In this document: positions 24,040 through 35,600 of the stretch, piece after piece | Position numbering within the stretch: position 1 is the first letter of the stretch | How the letters are laid out: each line of letters starts with the position of its first letter | Assembly (NCBI GenBank): GCA_949825045.1 | Contig: OX463822.1 | Coordinates: forward strand, 32,428,703 to 32,492,702 | DNA length: 64,000 bases | Direction of reading: 5' to 3' | DNA from: Argyresthia goedartella | Lineage: Eukaryota > Arthropoda > Insecta > Lepidoptera > Argyresthiidae | Program-made: the position numbers and the translations under genes | Notes under the pieces: generated by a model | What the model was told of the DNA's origin: nothing | Database searches by the model: none | What the model saw: the letters and a program-made list of their open reading frames with translations, nothing else

Positions 24040-24418
24040 TTCGTCTTTCTCGAAAACCATTATTATTTTTATAATATTCGTTGAGTTTATGATTAATTAC
24101 ACTTTATTATTTCAGTCTTTAAAAATTGTAACAATATTACAAATTGGGATAATATTTCCGCTACACATTGCAATAAAACTTAAATTTAAAATCGATCTAT
24201 GGATAACGTAAGATTTGGAACGTTTCATTCATTCAATATACTGTGTTGTTCGTTCAGCTTGTCCATGCTAGAGGCGCAGTATTACGTAGAACGTTTTCTG
24301 GGTATCGCAATGACGTTAGTCGATAGACAGTGGTTCCTGCTGCCGATGAGACTCTGGTTACGGTTTCGATGCGAGGTTTCGTTAGCGTCTGGAGAGTTTT
24401 TCCTGCTTGAGCTACTGA
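24040..24418 (-). repeat. about 380-bp inverted duplication, right arm
   Basis: Reverse complement of 20757-21134. Open frames in both arms are accidental products of the same sequence read in opposite senses. Confidence 0.9.
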
Positions 24419-24663
24419 ACTAATTTTAATGGCCGCCAAAACAAGGCCTACTAAAATTACTTGCCATCTGTCAAAAAGTAACTAATACCAGCCGCTTAAA
24501 ATGCCTTCAGAATATCAAATCAATACAAATTGGCACAGACAAGTTAAAATTAACTTTTAAAAACAAATATCGATTAATTTTGGCGCCTTCCGAATACCGA
24601 TTAAAGCTAAGGAACTAAGATGACGTCATGATGACGTTTAGTTGTCTAGTTGGCTGTTAATTT

Positions 24664-24692
24664 TAGTTGGTGTCACCTAGAGAATTGGACCC
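24664..24692 (-). repeat. right terminal inverted repeat, Harbinger-like
   Basis: 29 bases, the exact inverse of 12682-12710. It is preceded by AT-rich sequence with a related caactaaac-type motif. Confidence 0.85.
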
Positions 24693-24947
24693 TTGTCTCT
24701 CCATTTTGCAATTTCGCTTTAAGTAGGTATACTATAATAGGACGATACGAGGGTGTGAGGATAAACGACCGACGTACGCGTGCGCTCTGTGGTTGTACCT
24801 GGGCGACTGACCCACAGAGTAACTTATAACTGACCGCCGCCGGTTCGTATGAATGAAACCTTTTTGCGTGTAATGTGTTCCATACACCATCATGAATCCG
24901 GCGCAGGGCTAACCGGTAGGCTAGTGACTAGGTACAGGGTACGTACA

Positions 24948-25069
24948 GTTACCGGCGGTTAATATGGCATGGGACATCGGCTAGTAGCCTCATCTCTGTC
25001 GCACGAAGCTGTTAGTGATTCAGAGATGACGCTACTAGCTGATAAGCCATATTAACCACCGCCGGCAAC
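24948..25069. repeat. imperfect 122-bp palindrome (MITE-like)
   Basis: The left arm 24948-24998 (gttaccggcggttaatatgg...catctctg) and the right arm 25021-25069 (cagagatgacgctactagct...accgccggcaac) pair with few mismatches around a loop of about 22 bases. Confidence 0.75.
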
Positions 25070-25130
25070 TACGTATTCTAGGAGGGGTACAAGCACCGAA
25101 ACCGCAGTACTGTCATGCACCTAGATGTAA

Positions 25131-25245
25131 TTTTCTTTATTGTACTACACAAAACAGTCATACAGATAACTTATAATAGAAAAAACATGTAAAAAGGCGA
25201 GCTTATCTGTCAAAAGAGATTTCTTCCAGCAAACCAAGATGGTAG
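25131..25245 (-). mobile_element. 3' end of a minus-strand retrotransposon with hairpin motif, copy 3
   Basis: Reading minus, ttgctggaagaaatctcttt followed by gacagataagctcgcctttt matches the motif seen at 18691, 22970 and 31291. Confidence 0.6.
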
Positions 25246-25373
25246 AAGAGGTGATGGTTGGTTGGTAGTATGGTGTTGGTCACGTAGTACACATACATGT
25301 CTGTAGTAGGTAGTTTAGAAACACGGCACACCTGCCAGCCCATATGGGGAATAGCGTGACGCTAATATTTGTC

Positions 25374-25565
25374 GACGACCTCTGTGGTGTAGTGGTAGAG
25401 GCCGGGCTTCCCAAGCGAGAGGTCCCGGAATCGAATCCCGGCTGGGGAGGGAGAAATAAAAATTTGATTGTTTTTTATTTGGATTGGATGTTTACATGTT
25501 TGTGACTTCGATGTCTGTGGTTCCCATGCCACAAGGGGGGCCAGAAGCAATGTATGTTATGTTTG
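25374..25565 (+). mobile_element. tRNA-derived SINE, copy 2
   Basis: The A box tggtgtagtgg is at 25385-25395 and the B box ggaatcgaatccc at 25427-25439. The same body follows as in the 23.1-kb copy: tggatgtttacatgtttgtg, tggttcccatgcc and gaagcaatgtatg. The head is tRNA-Gly-like. It could pass for a tRNA gene in a scan, but the conserved non-tRNA body argues for a SINE. Confidence 0.8.
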
Positions 25566-25851
25566 TTTTTTAGTTAAGAAACCTTATGTAGGTACATATG
25601 TAGAAGAGATTAGCCTTTATTGCTGTAGTACCATCAATAGAACTAGTGAGACACTTGTGTATCGCTAGTACCTTTAAAAAATACGCTAATTGAAATTTCC
25701 GGGTTTGCTTGCTAAACAAATGACATTGCTACTACTGATACATTAAAAAACCAAAGCTCACCATATTACTGTAGTACCATTTATTTATTTCAAGATATAG
25801 TAGCAGAGGCACAACTTCACATCAATTAACATTTTTGTTTTTTTTTGGCAG

Positions 25852-25914
25852 GTGTCATGATTTTGACAGGTGTCATGATTTTGACAGGTGTGACGACTTC
25901 GACAGGTGTTCAGT
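25852..25914. repeat. 18-bp tandem repeat, about 3.5 copies
   Basis: aggtgtcatgattttgac is repeated head to tail. A related unit in the opposite orientation lies at 29077-29130, on the other side of a non-LTR element. Confidence 0.8.
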
Positions 25915-25973
25915 TTTTAATACTACGTTTTTATGTGACATGTTATTGTAACTGGCATAGCTGTGCTGCTCAA

Positions 25974-28900
25974 ACTCAAACTCAAAAGTACTTTATTACT
26001 GTAGATATTACATATTCTTAGCAAACGTCATTTTTTGCCTCTTCTCTACATTGGACCACTGTGGGAGAAGAAGGGCGTAGAAACTCCCACAGATTGATTT
26101 TTAGATCTCTTTTAAAAATAGGTTGTGCTTAACTAATACAATTATGATTTATTTTTATTTAATAAGCTGGAATAAATAATTACAAAATTATTAACAGCAA
26201 GGTCTGTGTTGAGCCAGATTAACCCCATACAGTCCTGTCATTTAAGTAATCTTGAACATTGTAATATCCCTTTTTCGACAAAGTCGCTTTAACATGCTTT
26301 TTAAATTGCTCAAATGCCAATTACAAAATCTCCAGAGGTATCTTATTGTAGTAGAGAATGCACTGACCCTTGAAAGAATTGCTAACCTTCGCGAGTCTAA
26401 AACGGGGCGCACATAGTCTGTGATTATTTCTTAGGTAAACATTACAGCTATCGCTAAGTTTGGAAAATGTTGTAAGGTTCTTGCGTACATACATTATATT
26501 TTCGAAAATAAATTGACTAGCTACTGTTAGTATGTCAATTTCTTTAAAAAGCTCTCTTAAGGAGTCTGTTCGTTTTAAATTATAAATTGCTCGAATAGCT
26601 CTTTTCTGTAAAATAAAAATAGTTTGAATATCCGCTGCTTTCCCCCACAACAAGATACCATAGGACATCACACTATGAAAGTAACTAAAATATACTAGCC
26701 TAGATGTAGCCACATCCGTGCTTTGTCTGATGTTCCTAACAGCGTAAGCCGCAGAACTTAACTTACCAGCCAATTTATCTATGTGGGGTCCCCACTGCAA
26801 TTTGCTATCAATGGTTATTCCAAGAAACTTCGTATCATTTACTAATTCTAACGTGCTGTTGTCTAACACTAAACTGGTCTCAACTTGCCTGACATTTGGA
26901 AGTGAGAATTTGATACATTTGGTTTTACCAGCGTTTAACAATAAATTATTAACTGTGAACCAATTCAAGGTTAAAGACAATACACCATTAACATCATCAA
27001 ATTCTCCTTGTTTTCTTTCAATTTTGAAGACCAGTGAAGTATCATCAGCAAACAACACTATGTCAGTTAATTTCTCCACCATGAAAGGCAGATCATTAAT
27101 ATATACCAGGAATAAGAAAGGGCCTAATATGGAACCTTGTGGAACGCCCATTTTAACACCCGATCCATCAGATTTTACGCCGTTAACTTCTGCCTTTTGA
27201 ATTCTATTGCTTAGGTATGATCTTAGTAGATCCAACGCTTTATTTCTAACTCCGTGATGATTTAATTTAAATAATAGCGTATTATGATCAACACAATCAA
27301 ACGCCTTCGACAGGTCGCAAAAAACTCCGATAGCATCCTGTGCGGCCTCCCATGCAGAATAAATATGAGATATAAGATATAATACCTGCATCCGTAGTCG
27401 ATTTACCCCTAGTGAAACCGTATTGTTTGGCATGGAGTTGTTTTGTACGGTTGAAGTGTGAGAGCATTTGATTGAGTATAATCTTTTCAAATATTTTACT
27501 TAGTGTTGGAAGAACAGATATTGGTCTGAAATTTGAAGGATCATCCTTATCTCCCGACTTGAACAGAGGTATCAGTTTACTGTGTTTCATGAGGTCTGGG
27601 AAAGCCCCATCGTCAACACATTTATTGAATATATAAGCTAAGTGTGGGGCTATAACTAGAATTACTGAACCAATGACTTTGACTGATATACCCCACAGGT
27701 CTTCCGTATTTTTTAAGTTAAGTAATTTAAACGTTTTGACAATGTCCTGGGGATATACATGATGAAATTTTAAATTACTGGCGCTAGTGTTATTTTTAAT
27801 AAAGTCTCTGCTTCATATGGAGATGAATTTAGACGGTCTGTTGTGAGTAAGGGTACATTGGTGAAGAATGTTTCAAAAGCTCGGGCAACATCAGCGCTGG
27901 ATTTAACAACATCATCACCTATCTTTAGGCAGAAATCATTGTCCCTTGGTATAACTTTGCCAGTTTCGCGGTTTATTATTTGCCAAACTGTTTTCATTCT
28001 ATTATTTGAATTTTGAATTTTTCTATTAATGTGTAAAGTTTTTGCAGTTCTACAAACCAACTTGAAAGTTTTGGAATATTTTTTAACGTAGTCATGAAAT
28101 TTTCGATCAAAGTTATAGGTTTTTTGTTCATAAAGGTCATATAAGATAACTCTACTTTTACGAATTCCAAACGTTGCCCAGTCATTAAATTTAGATTTAC
28201 CGTTGTAGTCACTGACTTTCTTTAATTTAAAAACTTTATTGAATTCTGTCTGAATAATGCTGAAGAAGTCTGAGTAGATTTCGTTTGGGTTCTGTTCATC
28301 AAAATCCGGTACTGGCAAATTTATATCTAACTTTTTCATATACGTCTCTAGTCTATGGGATGTAATAGGCCTATAAAATGATGGATCAGTCCTATTTTTA
28401 CTGGCAATTGGGAATGAAACTGTTTGACCACTGTGATCGGAGGGTAAGCAGTTAATTACATTTTTACTTGTGAATGCACAGTCACAAAATACGTTATCTA
28501 AGCAAGTTTGGCTGGTAAGTGTAATTCTAGTCGGCTCTAGAAATATATGACATAAATTAAATGATTTGAACAGAGTTATTAATCGTTGTTTCAATGTTGT
28601 ATCTACAAGCAAATCTACATTAAAATCGCCACAAATAATTAACTTTTTTCTGTTATTACAAAGTATAATGAGGCATCCTCCATAATTTTCTCGAACATTT
28701 CAAAATTGCCATGGCCGTCTCGGAGGTCTGTAGACACAAACAATAACATGGCTATCCAACTCAACACAGGATACCTCTATTTGTCTTTCTACAGTAAGTG
28801 CAAGAATATCTTTCCGTTGTTTCACCTTAATATTATTTTTTACTAAGATTAAAGAACCACCTCTATCGGCAGTCTTTCTATTGTAACAACTGACAATTTT

Positions 28901-29086
28901 GTAATTATTTATGTTAAAAGACATCATATTTTCCTTTAACCAGTGTTCTGTAATACAAATAACATCGGTGTCTGAATGATTAAGAAATAATTCTAATACA
29001 AGTTCTTTGCCAGGTAGCAACTTCCTGTGCCTCTGCCACGCCATCTGACAGTTTTCTGTTGTGTTAGCCATCAAAAATAGTGACAC
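25974..29086 (-). mobile_element. non-LTR retrotransposon, 5'-truncated and decayed
   Basis: On the minus strand it begins at the N-terminal edge of the endonuclease, runs through RT, and ends in a 3' UTR with aatctacagtaataaagta-like sequence and a (TTTGAG)n tail at 25974-25990. ORF1 is absent. It lies 3' of the last TRAPPC5 exon. Confidence 0.75.
26321..29086 (-). pseudogene. endonuclease-reverse transcriptase ORF2, frameshifted
   Basis: Pieces in order: 29086-28700 (endonuclease N-terminus, VICITEHWL and VSCVELDSHVIVCVYRPP), 28612-27770 (endonuclease C-terminus with CLDNVF and SDHSGQ, then linker with FNDWATFGIRKSR), 27770-27297 (APHLAYIFNKC, NFRPISVLPTLSKIFEK, QYGFTRGKST) and about 27370-26321 (FCDLSKAFDCVDH, VPQGSILGPFLFL, FADDTSLVF, KFLGITID..LQWGPHI, then C-terminus). 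Frameshifts lie near 28650, near 27770 and near 27370. The catalytic box is FADD. These breaks make the copy inactive. The jockey superfamily is likely from motif style. Confidence 0.85.
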
Positions 29087-29130
29087 CTGTTAAAAATAGT
29101 GACACCTGCCAAAAATTGTGACACCTGTCA
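29077..29130. repeat. 18-19 bp tandem repeat, inverted relative to 25852-25914
   Basis: Three units of the type gtgacacctgttaaaaata. Immediately after comes gacatgttattgcgactg (from 29157), a near copy of 25939-25970. Confidence 0.7.
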
Positions 29131-29570
29131 ATAAAAATGTTATTACAGGTTAAAGACATGTTATTGCGACTGTCATTGCTGTGCTGACTGTGCCAAAGTG
29201 AGCCCTTTTGAAAATAAAGAAGTAATATAAATGACAACGGTCTGTGGCCCTGGTACTTGATGGAAAGTTGAAGGGACGACGAGAGGGTGTACCACGGGTA
29301 CTTTTTTTTACCTGTGGAACTACAATCGCTTGGGTTTTCCACGAGACAGTGTGGCACTAGTACCATTCATATTATCGGACAATGGTACTAAAAGATACAT
29401 GTGTACTGTCCAATAGTACTAGAGCAATAACGGGGAGATTAGACTAAATTAATCCTGAAATGTCTAGAGGATAGTAGCAGGTATAAACCTAATAAATAGA
29501 GGAATTATTAAATTATATTCTTATATCAGGCGTTGAATAATTGAGTAAAACATGATGTAAGCTTCTAAGT

Positions 29571-29669
29571 CTAACGGTCATCCAAAGTCTTGTCTCTTGT
29601 GATGACGGTGTCTTCAAACTTGACCATGTATGTTGTGCCTTTGTGCCAGTGAGCGGAGACCTTCGCAGG
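29571..29669 (-). CDS. TRAPPC5: TRAPPC5 exon 5 (stop codon)
   Basis: 99 bases after TTTCCAG, encoding PAKVSAHWHKGTTYMVKFED to TLDDR and TAG at 29573-29571. Confidence 0.93.
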   Translation of the reverse strand, partial: PAKVSAHWHKGTTYMVKFEDTVITRDKTLDDR

Positions 29670-32600
29670 CTGGAAAGGTGAAGAATTGACATTGTTAATT
29701 CATTCATTAGAAAATATTGTTTCATCGGGGGCTGGGTTTAAATTGAGATTAAATCCGCTATGAAGTTTTGATGGAATGGGGTGTAGGTATTTGATGCAAT
29801 AGATCGTCGTTATCGATCGTGCTAAATGAACTTTCAAACGGCTGACTAAACATACTGTGTGCAACAACTGAGTGTTTGCCATTTAATGATATTTAATGAT
29901 TCTTAAAATTTCCAAGCACTCTAGCTAGTCCACTTTCAAAGTTCCCGTGTGATGATGCGAGCGTGAAAGTATCTCAAATCTCTTCGTTTGACCTTGAAGA
30001 AACATAATTTCGATGGTGGCATTCAATTAAATCCCTTCCTGGTATATCTAGCTCTGTGCCAATCAGTCCTCACCTACTGCATCAGGTGTTGGGGAGGATC
30101 TTCGAAATCTTACATGTTAGCAGTAGAAAGAGCACAGCGCTCGGTACTAAAAGTAATGTACAAGAAACCTCGCATGTATCCTACCACTTTATTGTACGAG
30201 GAAAGCAAAGTGCTGAGTCTACGAAAACTCTACATTTTGAAGGTGGTGTTGATGCAGCATAGAATTATCATTAATAGTACGGAATACGAACAACTACTGT
30301 CAAAAAGAGTATTTAAAATTTCAAAACCTTCTGTAAACACTGCCTTTGCTCAGCGATTCACACCATTTTTGCATACACACATATACAACGTCGTGGTAAA
30401 AGAGTGTGAAGGAGGAATAAAGGAATGTACTGTTAAGGAAGCTAAGCGAAAAGTTCTTAACTGGCTAAATAATAATAGATTATGATGCCACAGAAACAAA
30501 AATTGGTGTCTAAAAATTTAACACACACACACACACACCCGCATACACACACACACACACACACAAACACACCCTCTGACATACATAAATACACACACAT
30601 GCAGATATCTTAATTATTTTAATTATTTTAACATATTTTAATGTAATATAAATTTAAATAATAACAGTGATCTCATTGTTAAACTTAAATTCAAAGTCAA
30701 TTTTATTCAATTTTCATGTTATCGCCGCAAATAAGGATTGTCAAATGTTTATTTCCTCCCTCACAAGACAGGCTATGCCTAGTGTGAGGGTCAGCATACG
30801 TCTGAATTGTATTTCCTTATGGCAATAAATGATTTTCATTTTCATTTTTCATTTTCATTTTCGGCTATCTATAGAACCGGAGTTTCGGAACTGGTTCCAT
30901 ACGAGGCTTTTAATTTACTTGTTTGGTTCCAATCGAGGCCTTTAGTTAACTTGCATGGAACTGGTGCCGATCAAGTAAACGACTGTGGAACGCACTTCCC
31001 TGCGCTATTAGGGATAGTCCCTCAATTTTCACTTTTAAAGTGCATTTGATTTTCAAAGATTGAAAGTGCATTTCTTTTCTCTTCCGTAAATGGTGCCATA
31101 TCTATGTAGGTATCTGTATTATATATTATAGTAAAGTTGAAAGAAAGAATTTAATAAAGTTGAAGTATATATATATATATTTTTATTTGGTATAGTTTAT
31201 TTATATTTTTAAAGTAATTTTCGTACGTATGTATACAGTTTTATTGCGCACTAGGACTGCCCTGTTTTTCATAAACTCTCCTGTCTTGCCTAGGTTGGCT
31301 GGAAGAAATCTCTTTTTAGAGATAAGCTCGCCTTTGCTGCCTGCTTTGCTTGTAACTGTCCGAATCTTTATATTTAGGTGTTCGAGCCTATGCTTGACCC
31401 ACATATGAGATTACGTTCAATATTCGGTCAGTATTTCGTTTTCGTTCAATCAATCCATTCAATAAATGACGTGTGCGAGCAGTTCGCCCGCTATTGCTAT
31501 CTTCTCCTGGCCGCCATGACAGTGACGCCGAGGCAGCGCGCGGCGGACGTGTTTGCCAGTACGTTTTCAATATTCGTGTCGTTCGTTCATTTCATCGCAA
31601 AGAAAATAAAGTGAAGTCACAATATCATAGAATTGTACAGCGAAGTGAAACAATCAAAGTGAGTGTCATCATCATCGTTTTAATACAATTATTTAACAAG
31701 ACGAGGCTGTTTCTGCATTTCCGTAAGGCAGCTAAGCCTTACGACGCTATTCCGCTCGGCGCCTTTTGGCCCAGCGAAGAGTCGATTCTGCTTCCCCTGG
31801 AACGCTTCGACATAAATCATCTTCTGTACGTAATGCTCTTCATCTCGTCATTGCTGAGAGGGCAGTCTTGCCTGTAAGCAGAAACAGGACGTCGTCTCGA
31901 GACGATACGACATGGTCGTCTCAAAGACCGTTTCGACTGAACGCGTCGCCGCGCCGTCTCGATCGAGGCGACTGCTCAATTGAGACGACGGTAGTCTAAA
32001 TTTTGTAGTCCCGATTGATTCAGACGACCGTCGTCTCGAATTGTCGTCCCAAATGGGACGACGTCGTCTCAGTTTGTCGTCCCAATCGAGACGACGGTCG
32101 CCTCGAACTTTCGTCCCGAATTAGCCGACAATCTTTCAAAACAGCAATGTATTGATATAACCTGGATATTTCCAGATCATGCCGGACCCCACGACAAGGG
32201 GTGCGTTGGCGGAAGCCTCTCCTCAGGGAGAGGACAGCATCATCTTTGGCGCCATCGTGTCAATCCTCGATAAATACTTCCCGGAATGCTGGCGAGAGTG
32301 GCCCGTCACAAATTGTACACATGAAGAGCTCTTCGGGGGAGACCACGTTCCAGCGACGGTCGACGCGAAATTACGATTCGCAATCCCTACTGTGGAGCTG
32401 GTGAAGGCTTTCAACCCGGAACTCCAGTCCTTATCGGAGAGAACATACAGGCACATTAGAAGTAGCTTACTAAAGTGGGTCCTCGGGAGAGCATTACTGT
32501 ACGCTCCACACAGCCTATTAGAAAAGGTCCACTGTAAATCATATGACCAGTTCATTAGTACAGTTCGCGAACTAAAACCAATGCTGTTGAAACGGTCTGA

Positions 32601-35600
32601 CGCTTCATCTGCTCTTAAAGAGACCAACAGGGAAGGCCGTAGGGCAGAGACTAGTTCGAGAGAAGGTACTGCAAGGTCGCGCTCACCCATCCGCCGCCGT
32701 GAATCTCCAGTAAGGAATAGTGAGCAATCCTCAAATCAAATACTGGTCTCGGTACTTAACCAACAGACTCAACTGTTAGGAAAATTACTGAGCATGCAGG
32801 AGGAGCATCACGAAAATATGAAGCAGCTCATGACGAACAAACAAACAGAATCTTCTCAAGAAGAACCTCCAGAAGAACTAAACAGTTCCTTTGATTCAAT
32901 ACCAGATAGCACGATGCAGGAAGAGGACACCCCAAACGTTGTCTTCATCAACAGAGAAAATGATCTAAAAGAGCAAATTGTGAATGCCCAGAGGGAACTT
33001 GCATCGTTGAGAGGTGAAAAAGTGTTTCATAAAGACACTTCCACTGCCAAGCCCGGAAACCTGGCCTCCAAATTTGATTTTACTCCCACAACCATCAATA
33101 AGGAGCCAAAAACGACTAAAGCAGATCCATTGGCATTAAAGTACGCAATTAGTTGTCAACGGTTTGGCCAAAGTGAGTGGAAAGATATCAGATACGCTGA
33201 CAGTCAGAAAACTTTTCAGGCTACGCCGGCATTTAGCGCCTTGAAAGTGAACAATCTTCTACTGGAGCAAACACCTCCTTGGAAGTCCACAGCTATCCTC
33301 GAGCGATCGGATCTGACACTCGGGGCCATATCAAACGGCCTCATTAAACAAAGAATAATTTTCCAAGAATTGCTTGATAGCCTACCCGAGGATATCCAAC
33401 AAAAGATAGGCTCAGACTTTGTTCATGCAGACTCAGAGTTTAGGAAAACCTCAGATGATCTGCTGCAATATGTGTGTAGGCGCCGTGCTGAGGTAATTCA
33501 ACAAAGAAGAGATATGTACAGGCCGCAGAGCAAGACCTTAAGAAATATGTTGCACGAGATCCCACCCTCCGAAACACATCTGTTTGAGGATCAGAAATTT
33601 GCTGAAACCATCAAAGAGCTCGGTGGTATCCAAAGTTCTTTCCAGCGAAAAAGCGATCTGTTGCAAACTCAAACATTCAAAACAGAGTACAGGGCAACTC
33701 AGGTCACCAGAGATTTCGACCCAGATCATCAAACCCGCAACAATTTCAAAGTCACGACAAACAACGCTCCATCAAAAAGAACTCCACAATCTTCAACTTT
33801 AAAGGTAAAAGACCAAATGATCACGCTCAGAAGCACACCAAATTCCAGACCCAACCGGGGAAAAAATGGGGGGGTAACAAACAATGACGTGTTCAAGGCC
33901 GGACGCCTCGCACAATATGCCCATCGGTGGTCATCGGCGCCCGGAAACCTCCAGAAAATAATCAGGGGCTACAGAATACCATTCATCCAAAAACCCCCGC
34001 TTCTAAGATTTTCCCTAGAAAATATACAACGCTTCAGAACACAACAGACCCCAGAGATGTCAAAAGAAATAGAAAACCTTCTAAAATCAGGAGCTTTAAC
34101 AAAGAGTGTAGAGAAAAGTGGTTCTAAGGAAAAAAGCGAACGGAGAAAACCGACCCATCTTCAATCTAAAAAGACTCAACGACTTTGTAGCGACGCCATC
34201 GTTTAGGCTAATAAACCACTTTCAAATTCCATTGCATCTGCACTCTCACACATCTCGCAAGCATACTTTCACATCCCAGTTCAACAGGGTCATCGTCGCT
34301 ACCTCTCCTTAGTTTATCAGAATACAGTCTATCAAATGACTTGTTTACCTTTCGGTCTGGCAAGCGCCCCTTCCGTCTTTGCCAACATTTCAAATTGGGT
34401 AGCACAAAAACGACAAGAAGGCTTGCGAGTAATAGTCTACTTAGACGACTTTTTAGTGATGCACAACAATCCACAAATACTCGAACGACAGCTGCGAAAG
34501 GCCATACAAATACTGGAGGATCTCGGATGGCAGGTGAACAAAGCGAAATGCTCGTCAGAGGCTACCACCAAATTGGAATACTTAGGAGTAATGTGGGACA
34601 CACAGATCAACACCAAGAGCTTATCCGACACAAAAGTTACCCTGTTAAAGCTTCACATTCAAAAACTAATAGACAGAAAGCACTGGAGTTGGTACCAAAC
34701 CAAAGTCATCCTAGGGAAATTGAACTTTGCTGCGTCCGTCGTGCCGCTGGGCAGTCTTCACTGTCGGGTTCTCCAAAGACAATCCCGAGTTCTTCCACGA
34801 GCGAGACCACATCAGAAGTACGAAATTACAACAATAGCTCTGGAGGAGTTAAAATGGTGGATGAAAAATTCTCATCAGAAAACTCCAATTCACCACCCCA
34901 ATCCATCGCTATTCGTCACCACAGATGCTGCAGATGCGGGGTGGGGGGCTGTTGCAAACAGCCGCTATTATTGGGGCAAGTGGGATTCCACCCAGAAGAA
35001 TTGGCACGGCAACATGAAGGAAATCTACAAGGTCGAACTGTGATGCTCCAAACCGACAATCGGACAAGTGTGGCATACATCAACAAACAAGGCGGTACAA
35101 AATCACTAAGGTTACTAAAAGTCACAGAGAAAATTCTTCAATTTTGCCAAGAAAAGAAATGTCACCTCATAGCTCGATACATCCCAGGCATGTACAATGG
35201 AATCGCAGACAGTCTGTCGCGAGAGAAAGCCCTACCAGAATGGCACCTCAGTCCTACCATCCTGGAACACATATTCAAGAACTTGGGAACACCGGAGATA
35301 GACCTATTCGCGTCGAGGCAATCAGCAGTAGTCCCGCGATATGTAAGCGAGGATGCCTTAGACAAACAAAGCCAATTCACCGATGCATTCAGCAGAACTT
35401 GGAGGTACAGGTTGGGGTGGATCTTTCCCCCACCAGCACTAATTCCGAGAATTCTGGATCACTTAATGTTATCAGAAGGCAAATACCTTCTAGTGATTCC
35501 ACTGTGGGACAAGGTGTTTTGGAAGCCCGAACTTCTCCGGAGAGCATTGGGCACTTATATGGTAATACCGAACCTACAGACGAATCTCCTGGATCTTCGA

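Larger units (their letters stand above)
12682..24692. mobile_element. large PIF/Harbinger-like element with nested insertions
   Basis: Bases 12682-12710 (gggtccaattctctaggtga...) are exactly inverted at 24664-24692, a 29-bp terminal inverted repeat. A further match around caactaaac continues inside both ends. Between them lie Myb/SANT-like exons (+) and a Harbinger transposase (-), the two genes such elements carry. The 12-kb length is explained by a nested hAT element, non-LTR remnants, a SINE and an inverted duplication. The expected 3-bp TWA target duplication is not visible (aat versus ttg), so two separate element ends brought together by rearrangement cannot be excluded. Confidence 0.6.
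29995..30865 (+). mobile_element. 5'-truncated non-LTR copy with (CA)n and (TTTTCA)n
   Basis: It contains the last 160 or so codons of ORF2 (to the stop at 30485), then a (CA)n tract, a 3' UTR with AATAAA and a tail of TTTTCA units at about 30830-30862. It is related to the element at 5.2-10.3 kb: both share LCQ..LTYC...WGG and, further on, YPTT.LYE and VL..RKL. It sits in TRAPPC5 intron 4. Confidence 0.78.

Noticed and set aside
25374..25450. tRNA gene candidate
   Set aside because: Same reasoning; it is followed by the shared SINE body.
34341..35043. First half of a 444-residue plus-strand frame in the DIRS pol region
   Set aside because: Only its second half (after about 35035) is real coding sequence. 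The first half is a shadow of the RT frame with YLDD.
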